Source: Porites lutea
Lineage: Eukaryota; Cnidaria; Anthozoa; Scleractinia; Poritidae
NCBI RefSeq assembly: GCF_958299795.1
Contig: NC_133204.1
Span: 37,732,059 to 37,796,058, forward strand
DNA length: 64,000 nt
Direction of reading: 5' to 3'
The translations under genes and the position numbers were made by a program. Positions 36,679 through 48,407 of this stretch are shown here, piece after piece; the first letter of the stretch is position 1, and every line of letters starts with the position of its first letter. The notes below the pieces were generated by a model, which saw nothing but the letters and a program-made list of their open reading frames with translations, was not told the DNA's origin and did no database searches.

Positions 36679-37459
36679 GACAATCTTGTGTTGGGATTTT
36701 GCAATTTAAAGGTTATAGAAAAGTAAAATTATTATGAAAATTGAACAGTCACACCTGCATTACTGTAAAGTGGGATGTAGCGGTGGAAATGTGGAAAACC
36801 ATAGTTTGCGTTGCTGACCTGCCTGTTACTACGAAAATAGCTACCACTCTAATTGACTGAGTTAAGCATCGGAAGTATTTAAAAGACGTTGAATAAGGTT
36901 TCATACATAGAATACTTTTGTCAGTTTCAGTCTACTGTATTTTGCAATTGCCGAGTGTTATCTCTATGGAAGCCGGTTCGTAATTAAACCTGGCGACACG
37001 AAAAAGAAGAATTTATAGACAAGTTCATTTCTATTTTATGGCACTATTATCACGTAAAACTGAATGTCTGTAAGAGTAAAAAGAAAATCACTTTGAAAAT
37101 GTTAGGGAGGATATGTCAGGCCTTACAACTGTTTTTTAAAGCAAGACTGATTTTGACCTGTTGCGTGTTATATTAGTAGAAAGCACCCATGTTCAAAATC
37201 GTTTGTCATTGCTCAGAATTTTGGATTTTATTTTACTCTATAGACAGTCTCTAACAAGAAGTTTGCATTACTCCCCCATCATTCTCTATTTTTATGAACT
37301 CCTAAAAGTGGTAGATTTTTGTTAGTTAACAGTGATAAAAATGGCCACAAAGTTCTACACAGTGAGCCCCATCTAGACCGTCCATCACTTTAATGGAGGG
37401 GCAGCACCACTCCAAAGGAAGGATAGCAATACTTGTTAGCAATGTTACTCTAATTTGGC
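36679..37459. other. Spacer
   Basis: AT-rich, presumably including the 3' UTR of the gene ending at 36678. No further feature seen. Confidence 0.5.
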
Positions 37460-37687
37460 TCAGGTCACGGATTGAAGTTCACATGGAAACATCTCATACA
37501 CCTTCTCCAAGGTACAAATATGACGAAAAGCTGCCGAGTAGTTTTTAATTGCATGGGATCGCGATAAATTGGATTGAATCTGTCGAGATTGGCAGAGACT
37601 CAATAAATGACTGTAATCTTCGGATAGTTCTAATGAAGGTAAAATAATGGACGTCAGTGCTATTATGCAAATGGCAAAAAATGCCAT
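37460..37687 (-). CDS. Possible small secreted protein, 75 residues
   Basis: A single minus-strand open frame starting MAFFAICIIALTSIILPSLE, a good signal peptide. A hydrophilic mature part follows with three Cys (LLSLCQS, RHICTLE, MFPCEL). The frame continues upstream to an ATG at 37735, but the leader starts at 37687. It lacks the dibasic site and phase-1 exon seen in the neighbours, and no splice sites are needed. It may be a real short gene or a chance frame. Confidence 0.35.
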   Translation of the reverse strand: MAFFAICIIALTSIILPSLELSEDYSHLLSLCQSRQIQSNLSRSHAIKNYSAAFRHICTLEKVYEMFPCELQSVT

Positions 37688-38216
37688 TTCTTGAGATGAA
37701 ATATTGTGCCCTATATTTATAATAGTAGCATCCATTCATTTAAACCCGTCGGGGTGTTACTTTGATCCAAGGCCATTTAGTGCATGTTGCGAACAATAAG
37801 ACCACAAGTTGACGAGGTAATTCAAGTTGCAATCCTTCCTGGCTTCTGTTTCACTTTATTTCCCAGCATTAAAGAACTTCATTTACATTATTACAAATTT
37901 AACAAGTATAGGAAGTTTAATACAGTGTGATGAAAATAAAATCAGTTTAAATGATTCTTGTGCCCGTTGCTATTATGAACATATTGTGACATTTCTATCA
38001 TCATGTAGGCTCTTTAATAGTGCAACGTTTGATTACTTTCATTTCTTAGACAATTAATCACTTATTAAATTTCATAAATGGTCCTCCATTATTTTTTTTT
38101 CTCCCATTTCCTTCCATATGAACCGTGCAAAGGATCTTGGGGGGGGGGGGGGGGGGGGAGATTAACCGATCCCGTCGTCACAATCAAAGACACTTGATTG
38201 GTAATTTCAGCGAATG
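37688..38216. other. Spacer with a 20-G run
   Basis: A run of 20 G at 38139-38158. Frames such as 37827-38057 (plus) have no support. Confidence 0.5.
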
Positions 38217-39945
38217 TCAACTTTTTGATTTGACGTCTTGATGTTTCGCTGCCAATAAATTTCCATTGGGTTTAAACAAAAACAACGTCCCAACAACTTG
38301 ATCAGCCATTGAAGATTGTTGGGGAGCCTGCGCTGGACATGGCCCATTGCCACAACCTGATTGGTAGGGCTCAGTACCATAGCCTGATTGGTAGGGGTCA
38401 CTTCCATAGCTTGATTGGTACGCGGGTGGATAACTTCCATAGCTTGACTGATATGCATAATTTTCATAGCCTGGTTGATCTGAAGGATAACTTCCATAAT
38501 TTGACTGATATGGATACTGGTAGCCAGTGTTATACGGGACATCGTAACGCTTGAACCAACGTCTCATCGGCTTCATTGGCTTGACTTGAAGAGGAGCCTT
38601 AAAATTCATTTGCTTTGCCAACAAAGGTTTGAGAAGTGGTGGACCACCAACCTGGCTTGGCCTTTGTGGTGAGGAAGGAGTCTTAGAAGCGGCACCGTTG
38701 CACTGAGGACAATCGTTTAGTGGTCCTCCACCGCCGCCGCCAAAACCTAAGTACACGAAAACGAAAAATCAGAAATGACAATTTACGGCTTCTTGTTGAC
38801 CAAAAGTGTCTCACATGCATTATATCAAACTTTGCAAACATCAAATAGATGAGCTGTTTAAAATATTTCAGTCCAATTCAATCCTTTTTTTTTTCAATTT
38901 GTACATCTCTGTCTGATATTTCAGGTGTTGAATTATTTTTAACTTCTTTTGATGTCTTGTGGGGTTATTTTTATGTGTCACTCAATTTGGTGACAGGTCC
39001 AACAGTAAAGTTCATTAAATCAATGATCGCGAAACAGCCCTTTTTCGAAGAATATCTAAGTTTTTTATCTAATTTTGTTGTAGTTTTGAATATTGAGCAT
39101 AGTCGAGCCTAGGCGCTGCATGTATAACACGTGACCTGTGGAAAATATCTATATCAAGATCACTTATAGCCACTTTTACACTTTTCTGATGTCATCGGCA
39201 TTTATGTTCAGGATGCATCGTTTTCGACTTCTCGCGATGTTATCATGATCAAGTCAGACATTTTGACTATTTTCCAAGCTTAAGGACATAGCAAAATATT
39301 TAAGAGATAACGAAGAACGCTTCTCAGTCTAATAAAAGCCTTTAAGTTTAAGTTCGCTTTATTTTAATAAGGTTTCGTCTCTCGTAAACAAAAAGGAAAC
39401 TAAGTTGACTTACAGCACCATCCATTGTTGTTACAGCCACAGTGACAACTAGGCCCTCTCCATGAACCTGCACAACCCCACGGATGATACCCAAATGGAA
39501 CTCCATGTCCTGCCCAAATGGGATGAAAACAAGGCCCGTACTCCGGATACTGTGGACCCGGTGGCCATCCCCAGGGAGTTGGCCAGTGTAGTAAAGGATC
39601 GCCGAATTCGTCTAATCCAAAGGGACAGTCATGTGGAAGTAAACATCTCCTTCTACTGTTGAACTTGGTGGCTTTTTGTGATTCTTGACTTCTCTTAACC
39701 TTGCCTTTAATTTCATTACTGATGTCCTCTTTGCTTTCTTGGTCTGTTTTAGACTGACTTCGATCGAGGCCTTCTTGGAGAACCCTGATGACTCGCTTTA
39801 GCGGATTTAATTCTTCTTCTGTATAAATTTCCAATGGTTCTTCCTGTCCATCCCTTTTAACACCCTCTGTTGTGTCCTCAAAAGCGACGACCAAGCAAAC
39901 AACACAAAGGAAAATTTGTAGGGAGTTTAACCAGACACCCACCAT
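38217..39945 (-). CDS. Secreted acidic-pro / RRRC-module protein with a SYGSYP repeat tail
   Basis: Two minus-strand exons: 39945-39414 (ends TGCT/gtaagt, phase 1) and 38746-38217 (after gtacttag, phase 1; stop at 38217). The split codon restores a Cys-Cys pair (GWCC). The leader is MVGVWLNSLQIFLCVVCLVV. A Glu/Asp-rich pro-region with GVKRD, LKRV and KVKRS follows, then NSRRRCLLPHDCPFG and a Trp/Pro/Gly/His stretch ending SCHCGCNNNGWCC. Exon 2 adds a six-Gly run, NDCPQCNG, and a basic Pro/Lys region ending FKRY. About nine Tyr/Ser/Gly units of the type SSYGSYP and YQSGYG follow. About 354 residues. The RRRC motif, WCC end and phase-1 junction are shared with the genes at 40.5 and 45.3 kb. Likely a secreted structural precursor. 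Confidence 0.8.
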
Positions 39946-40013
39946 ATTTACAATTATTTGTGAGCGCAGTGGTTAGAATTATGTTCTCAGTGGAAGGTAT
40001 CGTTATGCTTTAT

Positions 40014-40021
40014 TGACGTCA
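40014..40021. promoter_or_regulatory. Perfect cAMP-response-element palindrome upstream of the 39.9 kb start
   Basis: TGACGTCA, about 70 nt before the start codon at 39945 on the minus strand, within likely promoter distance. The only exact copy I noticed in the window. Binding is not shown. Confidence 0.35.
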
Positions 40022-40477
40022 GACTTGTAAACGAATTTTTGAAAATACCCTCAACAACAATCTGCGAGGTTTCGAGATGCTCTTGCCAACGACGGTATAC
40101 TTTAATTTAAAACTCTGGAAAATTTTAAAATGTCAACAATTTTTTGGAACTTATATTTCAAGAAAACTGTAAAGAATTTCAAAATAGATACAAGGTTTTA
40201 ATCTTTGTCGGTGACAATTATCGCTTTTGAACAATGAGAAGTGCTTGTGGTAGTACTATTATTGATAGGCAGGAGCCACTAGAACACACCCCTTACGTGA
40301 AAGTTAAATCATTTATTACCATGCTTGCACGTAACGTGAGAAAGCAAAAGATTATTTCGATCAACACATAATGGGTGAATTAAACAACAAGCATTATGGC
40401 CATCCAGACCATTTTAACTTGCTACGTTCATTGAATTTACTATCACAGACGTTTGTTAGTGTTACTTCATAAAAAAA

Positions 40478-41519
40478 TCAAACAACGTTGATGGTTAAAC
40501 GGTTGCTATCTGCTTGTTTGCGCTCGTGTGCATCGGCTAGCGGTTTCTTAACATCCTGAGGTTTATCGTTTTGTTTTTCCTCTTCACAACCTGCAAATAT
40601 GAAACAATATCCAGAATTTGCAAACAGTCCGTTCTTAAAAACAGCTCGACAGATTCGATATCTAATCAAAAGGCGCCTGATTTCCTTTAAATGAACTTGT
40701 TGAACCAGTACAAGCTGGGGATCAAGACCATTCAGATACTTTAACGCGAAGATTCGAATTAAATAAATAATTTCAAGATCGAGCTCAACTTCATGGTAAT
40801 CATGGTGGAAGGATTTGATGCTATCGGGTATTTTTTCAACATTATAGGGTATAATCGATATATTCATCTTTCATTATAGTCTCCCTCAAACAGATTAAAC
40901 TCTAAGTAATATATTGTTTTTACTTAGGGATACTGCCAAATCAGTTGTAACAGATATGGTCATTCTAGCGTTCTTCTATATGATTATAGCCTAAGATAAT
41001 TGATTTTCCAGTGCAAGATATTCCGCTAAAAGCATGAAGAACTTACAGCACCATCCACATTGCCCACATGGACATGAATCAAACTGAGATCCTGCTTCAT
41101 CACCACCAAAACTTCCCTGCAACCAAGGCCATCCATATCCAAAACTGTATAGTGGCGTTGGAAGACCATTTGAAGCCGTTGGACTTGCCATGCAGGGCCA
41201 CTGCCGGTATGTCCTTACAAATCCATCTGGGCAACTAGCACTAAATGGACAGAGGCAGCTGCGTTTCGACCCTTCCAGAATGGGTATTTTGTTTGGTAAG
41301 TGTTCATCGCCTTTTCTTTTGTGGTAATCGTTGTTGCTCGAACCTTGATTTAATCTCCGTGACTTCACGTTGAGTGATATCTCTACCTTGTTCAATGCCA
41401 TCAGTTGTTCCATCAGTTGTTCTCAAGACGTCTTTAGCTTTGTTTTCCATTGATTTTAGAGCTTTTCCACGACAGCTTACCAGCCAGAGTGAAAGGAAAA
41501 GGAGACCAGTGAAGTACAT
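40478..41519 (-). CDS. Secreted RSCLCPF-module protein with a frame break in exon 1
   Basis: Minus strand. Exon 1 is 41519-41047 (ends TGCT/gtaagt), exon 2 is 40590-40478 (after atatttgcag; stop 40480-40478), phase 1. The leader is MYFTGLLFLSLWLVSC, followed by a Lys/Asp/Glu/Thr pro-region. The leader frame closes at about 41304, while the frame carrying SKRSCLCPFSASCPDG, a Trp/Tyr/Gly stretch and SCPCGQCGWCC overlaps it from 41413. Either there is a 1-nt indel, or a 43-nt segment with GT...AG ends (about 41387-41345) is removed, which restores the frame in phase 1. Such an intron would be unusually short and lacks a pyrimidine tract. Exon 2 opens CCEEEKQ, like CCKKEEK in the 45.3 kb gene. 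A decaying gene is also possible. Confidence 0.62.
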
Positions 41520-43062
41520 GGTCGCTTCAGTTATTTCTCAATATTGTGTACCTTCTTATGTCAATACCTTTTTGAACGTCTTTCTAAGAGTTGAAGCAGT
41601 CAGATCAAAAGAAAAAGGAATAAAACGACAACATTCATGCTATAATTGCAGAAAACATAACGATATTTTGGAAACAATATTAGAGAGAGGAACAAAACAA
41701 ACAAACAAAGCTAGTGCAAGAATAATCTATTCTGTCATCCTGCTAGTACTTGACCAAATTTTGACTCTTTTCTCCGCCTTTAGGTGACGCCTTGTTGCGT
41801 TTTTATACATTTACACCATGAAAGACACCAGAAAGGGGATTAAAATAGGGAAACTGGGGGCTACGTTGCTAATTTGCAAAGTTCTCTTTCTTTCAACAGG
41901 GATAGGGCATCAACGTCGAGAGCATAAAAAATAGGGAACTTTTTTGAATCACGAGCGTATTGTCGCCGTGGTCTGCAGGGCCCAGAATTTTCGAACAGCA
42001 TAGAACTGAATTTGAGCGTGAGAGGGCCGGGCGACCGGATATGTCACAGGGCTGTCATTAAGATCTCCCTCGGCTACTAGGAACGTGGCCCCGGCTACTG
42101 TCATAGGAAAATAGAATTAAAAAAGGATATCCCTAGCTGTTGAATTTCCCGCCTGCTTGTTGTATTCTGCGTGGTAACTTAGTGACAACCCTGTCAGATA
42201 TAGATTGAAATAATGAGAACTCGCTTCAAATGGAATCGTGAATGAACAAAAGCATCTGTTGTCTCTATTCAGGGGTCACCCATATTTAGGAGGCTATGCT
42301 CTGTTACCATAAGGGTGTTTCCACTCTATATCCTGAGTTTTCCTTAAAACCTCTGTTGAAGAGAAATCTCTCTTCACGGGACACTTGTCGGGTTCTGAGA
42401 GTGTCCAATGAAGCCCCCTCTGTATGTAACCCTTTTTCTTCCTTTTACATTTTCATTTTTCTGTCATCTTTCCTTTGCCTGATTACTTGGCCAAAAAACA
42501 TCTCTTGATGTTTTTTTTTCTCACTTGGTGGTTTCGGCAACCTGAGCAAAATGAAGCTGGTTGTGCTCACGTTCTTGTGCCTTTTTTCGGGTGTCGTGCT
42601 AAGTGAATAGAACTAATAGAACTTGTGCAATGCTCTCTTTTCTGTATTGTTTGGCATCCGATTTTAGAGGTTTGTCCTTGAATTCTCAAGTCATCACGCG
42701 TTTAAGAGTTGTCTGTACTAAAAGAAAGTGGATAGCCACTCAAGAGCATCACTCATTCTTAGTACAAGTATTTGAATCTAGCATTTGGATCAGAATACTA
42801 ATGGGAACAAAGAAATGAGAAATTTTGTCTATCTGCGGGCGTTTTACTATGGGCCATACTTATATGATTATTATGTAGGTAAAGAAGGTGGTAAATGTGT
42901 GATTTCTTTAAAAGCGTGAAAGCTGTACTACGTTTCTCCTAGAATACGTCCGACGAAAATAAAATGCATTGACTGACATCAGTTAAAAACCTTTATTAGG
43001 CTTCTTTACAAGTAGTGGTCTTAGGACTGCTGATCTCCTAAGCATGGACGGACGATAACCAC
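41520..43062. other. Spacer with a possible short leader-peptide relic
   Basis: Apart from the plus-strand leader-like frame at 42551, I see no supported gene. The frame 42296-42508 contains a KR and a hydrophobic end but no leader at its start. A part near 41990-42130 looks repeat-like but was not classified. Confidence 0.4.
42551..42919 (+). pseudogene. Leader-peptide exon, probable remnant or very short secreted peptide gene
   Basis: MKLVVLTFLCLFSGVVLSE then a stop: a clean signal peptide only 19 codons long. A phase-1 donor (GCTAA/GTGAAT, exon end 42602) could join an acceptor ending ttatgtag (exon 42879-42919) to add SKEGGKCVISLKA and a stop. The donor is weak and the product only about 30 residues. 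The leader resembles those of the cluster genes, so a broken cluster member is the likelier reading. Confidence 0.28.
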
Positions 43063-43678
43063 TCATTTAGTCGGTAGCTTCCTAAGCAAAGAAACGGAAA
43101 ACACTTTTCTATTTCTTCCAACCAGTAGCGGGGAGGGTATGCCTCCCCTCCTTTTCTGGCCTCCTGTAAACAGAGAGAAAACGAGAAATTAAAAAAAGAT
43201 AAAAGACCTAGATATTGACTCTTTAGAAGGTTTTCGTGGAGAAACTAAGCACAAAAATCGACCAAAACACTTACAAAACTAAACTTTGCCTAAAGGCCTA
43301 AAGCCCCCATTCACAGAGCAAGTTTACTCTCGTTTTAGTTCCACGAACCCTCGGCCAGCGGAATCAATTCAGCATTCTTGCACGGAAAGCAAAACAAACC
43401 ATTCATGAGTCATATTAGCATGGCCCTTTTTTCTCCTTAACTTGAAGGCTGCACCTTTCTTCTTGTTCTCATTAGAAGCACTAGTAAGTTTAAAGAGACG
43501 CAAGGTTTAAGGAGTGCAAGAAGTGCAATTTTGGTACAGGCCAAGCCTACGATAATGACCATTTGGAAAATGGAAAACTTTTAGAGATCCTTCACTTTCG
43601 AAACTCAAGGGCTTCATATTAAGCATATTACAAATGTAGAGAGTACATTATCAACTTTCAAGCTTTCTTATTAAGGGC

Positions 43679-43723
<45 letters not shown>

Positions 43724-44407
43724 AGAAGAAGAAGAAGAAGAAGAAAGCAGATTTCATGCACTTTATAGATGTTGGCTTATGGAGGAAGGAATTCATGTCA
43801 AGTTGTTTGGCATCTCTTAGGACCAAGCAAACTTAACCTATGAAGGTGTTTAAAAGGGTAAGCCTTTCACTCACTCACCGAGCCAAACGTGTTGAACATT
43901 TCCATCTCTAAAAACATGGGGAAAACAACGGCCATATCCGCATCCACATCCACCCGTGCATCCACAACCACAACCACAACCTCCACAGCCACCATACTCT
44001 ACGTCACCTCCCTCGCATCCATATCCGCAGTCATATCCGCCGTTACATCCGCCTCCACAACCGACATGAATATTGTTCTGACTGCCAACATAATCCCAAG
44101 GAGAAATCCAACCGGGGGGACAAACTTGAGGATGGCAACGTTTGGTGGCCCTCGCTTTACCCCTTTTGACATTTTCAACTACACTTTGAATTTTCTTCTT
44201 CCTTTCTTCAATCCCTTTAAGTTTTACTTGCTGGTTTGATCCGGCCAGATTGGTTCCGTAATCTAAAAGGCCTTCTTTATTACTCCCAGATGTGCTTTTC
44301 ACTTTTTTGGCATCGATTGACTGTGGCCTTGCATCAATAGGATTTGGAGTTCCCACAGGGAAAAGCGTGAATGTTGCTGAAAGTGTGGCAAGGATAAACA
44401 ATTTCAT
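43063..44407 (-). CDS. Secreted precursor with KRC module and Gly/Cys ladder
   Basis: Two minus-strand exons: 44407-43879 (ends CTCG/GTGAGT, phase 1) and 43163-43063 (after ctgtttacag; stop 43065-43063). The leader is MKLFILATLSATFTLFPVG. A Lys/Ser/Gly pro-region with VKRG follows. ATKRCHPQVCPPGWISPWDY then starts the mature part, and a Gly/Cys ladder follows (GCGGGCNGGYDCGYGC, CGGCGCGCGC, CGCGYGRC). Exon 2 gives GGQKRRGG and a short basic/Leu tail. About 209 residues. The KRC start followed by CPP is the diverged form of the RRRCLCPF motif of the flanking genes. A GA/GAA microsatellite lies in the intron. Confidence 0.78.
43682..43745. repeat. (GA)n/(GAA)n compound microsatellite
   Basis: About 40 nt of GA followed by about 24 nt of GAA units, inside an intron. 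Confidence 0.95.
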
Positions 44408-45337
44408 GGTGAACAGTGAGAGGTTGTCGCCTTTCTACTTCAAACGCGGGTAACCAGAATAAGATACTCTTTGCAGGCAGGTACCGTATTTGAGTAGCAG
44501 AACATTCTTCTTATTCGTTTAATAAAGACAGGGGTGTGGTTTGTTTTCCGGTACCATTGTTTGATCATAATAGGTTACCTTACAGTCAATATCTCGCTTG
44601 CTTATAAGACTGACAGCAATAATTTCACAACGTAATTGCACATTTCATTACTATGTGCTTAGCGTGACGATTGTGTTGAATATGAACACTTTCCAAGGGA
44701 AGCTTGTAAAATTGAGCCTTTTATATCTTGATTACAATTTTTCGACATTATAACATTTTTTACACAGTTGGCCCCTGTTTCCCTTAGGTCTGATCAACAA
44801 CTCTGCAAAACCAAAAAGGTTATTGCCCGGAAAAAGTTTAATAATTTCAATTTTAAATTTATCTAATGAGATGCAATATCCTTTTGTTATCACAGGGTAT
44901 CTAACAAACTTACAAAGGAAGACGTCAACACGGAGAAGTAGTCCCATTAACAAGGGTGTATGCCTCACCCGTATTTACTCGAGGAAAGATTGCCAAACCT
45001 TGCAACCTAGCAAGTAGTGGCCCTCGGTAATATTGCCGGTCCCAAGACCCTTCAGAAATACAAGAGCTTTTGCAGCAAATTCCCAGCCGTTAAGAGGCTC
45101 CACGTCGGTACTGCATGTCTTAATAATTGTTATTTTTTATTTTAAACTGATCAATTTTATTACATCAAACCATTTTTTTTTACATTATTGCAGATTCGTG
45201 GCTCCTTCGGATCAATGTTAAAACCACTGAAAAAAGGCATTCCTAATGCACTTTATTATTATCTCCCATGGTTTATAGTACAGTATCTAATTGTGCTTGT
45301 GAGTAAATCCGCGCTTCATACAAAGAAAAAAGATTGT
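44408..45337. other. Spacer
   Basis: AT-rich with no convincing exon on either strand. Confidence 0.5.
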
Positions 45338-47039
45338 TCAAAATTTGGCAACTTTCACTGATGGTTTGTTCAGTTTTAGAGGTGATGGAACTGGAAGAGG
45401 CATATCCCGTTGGCCATTCTTTGGATTTTTGCCAGCTGGCTTGTACTGTGCTGGTTCAGATTTTGCAAAATCCCTTTCCTTTTCCTTTTCCTCTTTCTTA
45501 CAACCTAAAAACAAAACATGAAAATAATAGAAGTAACTTTATAAAATACAATTTTACCCGTATATCACTTACTTAGAAAATAATGTCAAAACATTTCATA
45601 CAACACATTTCATAGCTTTAGAGTCCTTTTAGAGTTCTATCCATTTTCATCTGCGAGATAGGGTTCTTCCTTTAAATGTGGTATATACTTGCATTTAATT
45701 TTCGATTTAGACAACTTTAACTAGGTAATGATATTCTTCCATTTTTGTCTCCGTTTAATAAAGATCAAACTATTTAATGAAAACTACAAAACTCATTATA
45801 ACACTAATTATCTTTACAGCACTTCTCAATTAGCCTTTGCTATTTTGGTGCACTGCCACACGTTACAATGGCGTAATAATATTGAACTGAATTGTATATA
45901 AACCTCGCTAAAACAAGATTTCCTCCATCCTCCTCTCAAAGGCTCACGCAGAGAATCTTAATGCGTGGGTCTATTTTCTTCTCAAAACACTCAGGCAGAG
46001 AAACTTAAAGCATGTTAGGAACTATCGCACCTAAAATGATTTCGTCGTAAGACAAAATATGAGATAAGTGACCATTCCTTAAGACTAACCAGCTAGCGCC
46101 ATTTCCAGTTCAACTATCATGGAGCTGGATCATTTGGATCTCTTATACAAATCTATGGAATGAAGTTAATTTTATCAAAGGGAAATCTTCGTTATGGAGT
46201 ATATACTTACAGCAACATGGAAATGGGAATCCAAAACTGCCACATCCTCCACATCCCCCACACCCTCCGCAGCCTCCGCATCCTCCACAACCACCACACC
46301 CACCAAAACCACCACCACACCCACCAAAACCACCACATCCAAAACCACCTCCCAAATATGGACCACCATACCCTCCATAACCACCCAACCCGTACAGACC
46401 TCCACAGCCTCCACAGCCAAAACCCGGCCAGATTCCTCCGAAACCTCCACAAGGTGACAGTGGATACGTATACGGACCACTGCAACCGATCACTTCGAAT
46501 TCGTTTGGAACACCACAAGGAAAAGGACATAAGCACCTCCTGCGGATCTTCTTCATGCTATTGATCTTTGGCTCGAGTGGTGTTATTTGGATATTTCCTG
46601 GTGTACTCATGAGATCAACAGAGCCCTGATCGTTTTGTCTTCGTGAAGAGGGATTTTGTAGCCCCATGGGTTGCAGAGCAGTGATAGTAAATGGCCCTCG
46701 AATTCCCATGCTATTTTTCCATTGCAGCTTATCTTTTCGCATTTCCTCATCTCCACTGGAATTCTCGGTTTCTTCTTTCTCTCCACTAAAATCCTTCGAG
46801 TACTGCTCTTCTTTGTCGGTTTCAAAAATACGTCTCTTTTCTCTCGCTCGTGGTTCTTCGTCAATAGTGCTTCCATCCTCTTCATCTTCCTCATCGGAAT
46901 TTCCAGAATTTTCCAGTTCATCTTCCACGCTAGATTTGTCTTCACGTTTTTCTACAAATCCCTGGTCTTCATTAACAGGTTTAGCCTTTGTTATCGCTAG
47001 GAAACAAAAGAAAACCATAAACACAGTCACAGATTTCAT
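45338..47039 (-). CDS. Secreted acidic-pro / RRRCLCPF protein with a long GCGGCGG ladder
   Basis: Two minus-strand exons: 47039-46211 (ends TGCT/gtaagt, phase 1) and 45504-45338 (after gtttttag; stop 45340-45338). I chose the second ATG (47039; the first is at 47069) because it starts the leader MKSVTVFMVFFCFLAITKA. A very acidic pro-region follows (runs of Glu/Asp, EKRED, REKRR), then a neutral part and MKKIRRRCLCPFPCGVPNEF. A Gly/Tyr/Phe stretch and a ladder of at least eight GGC/CGG units end in FPFPCCC. Exon 2 opens CCKKEEKEKER and is Lys/Pro-rich. About 331 residues. It shares motif, exon join and second-exon start with the 40.5 kb gene. The ladder is coded by short repeats and is expected to vary in length. 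Confidence 0.82.
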
Positions 47040-48407
47040 ACTTGTTTCTCTTTGCTTGAGGAGATACAATTCTTCCTCGGCAAATTTTGCTTGAAGGCAA
47101 AGTACCAGAACGAAATATTCCGTAATCTTATGTCATTGTTTTGACTGCCTAAATGGCATGCATGATCACCTGTTGAATCGTTATGGAATCTTGAATAGAA
47201 CTAGCACTAGCACACTTTGTTTTAAGGCCATTCACTATCTTTTTTCTTACACTTAGAATGGACTTCAGGTGCTGATGTCCGCCTTAAAGCTGGCTAAAAA
47301 AAGAGGTGTTACTAACACACGAAAGCACGTTGGTGTCTTAAAAAAAGCCCTTTAGTGACGAAACTGGACTTCCGTAATGTCATTTAAAAATGATTTTTGT
47401 AAAAATATCGTGAGGAAGAAAATGCCACAAAGCGGTAGGCAAAACTGAGTACTTTCTCTCTTACGCCCAGAACTATTTGTTTACAAAGTTTTGGTGACTG
47501 TTATCACGTATGCGAAGAAATCTGCTCTGAATATTTAACCCTGAATCTAGCCTCTCTATTTAAACAACGTTTTTAAGAAGATAATAGAAACGGGGAGAGG
47601 GAACCATGTGAAATTGCCCAGTGCATTTGCACACACCTAAGTGCTATGGCAAGCAGAACGCATTGAACATGTTGCTTTGAAGTTGGAAAATTCAATAGAC
47701 CATTCGATTATATTAGGGTGAAAAAGTTTGATTTTGTCTCTACTCTTCGGTCAGGCTTCGACACATACTTGATGGCGAATTATCTGCTTTCGCGTAGCTT
47801 TTCGTCAAAAAACAATTAAGTCCTGGTTAACTATGCAACTTGAACTTTTTGGAAATACGGTAACTTTCTGACTTTAGTTGTTTTGACTACTCTAAAGTTT
47901 AGCCATCTTGGTCATGGCCATATCTGGTTAATCATTTATTTCAAGGTTACCTTAACAAAAGAACTGCCCCAAGACGTTCTGGTTCCATTCATAAGATGAC
48001 AATCCAAACTTGGTGGTATAAACGCTTCAGTAAATTCTTGAAAGCTCTCATTGTACTAATGACAACTGACATAAATGATGAGAACAGCCTGGGCGGAGGG
48101 GGTCGCCGATGTAACAAACGTCCCAGAAAAGAGGGGAAACGCGGGAATTTAAAGCAAGTGAATAATTAATTGATTGTAAGTCAATGATTGATTTATTTAA
48201 TGATATAAGCAGCCTTTTGACCTGTAAAAATCGAATCACCCAATCATACGCGCGCTTTTTTGTTATTGAACAAAAGAGGCTTGATACAATCTAACGCCAC
48301 GTAAAGTTGCTTAATTATTCCATCCACCTAAGAAAATCCTAACCTAGAAAAGGTGCCTTTTTTGGAAACGACTATAAGGTCTTGGATGCTGCTATAGTAC
48401 TGCAAGA
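47040..48407. other. Divergent intergenic region between the minus- and plus-strand gene groups
   Basis: The minus-strand gene at 47039 and the plus-strand gene at 48408 start back to back, so promoters of both probably lie here. A TATAAG word at 48373 is only about 35 nt from the 48408 start. No coding exon seen. Confidence 0.45.

Noticed and set aside
46160-46564. His/Thr-rich plus-strand frames across the Gly/Cys ladder
   Set aside because: Antisense to the GGC/TGT ladder of the 45.3-47.0 kb gene.
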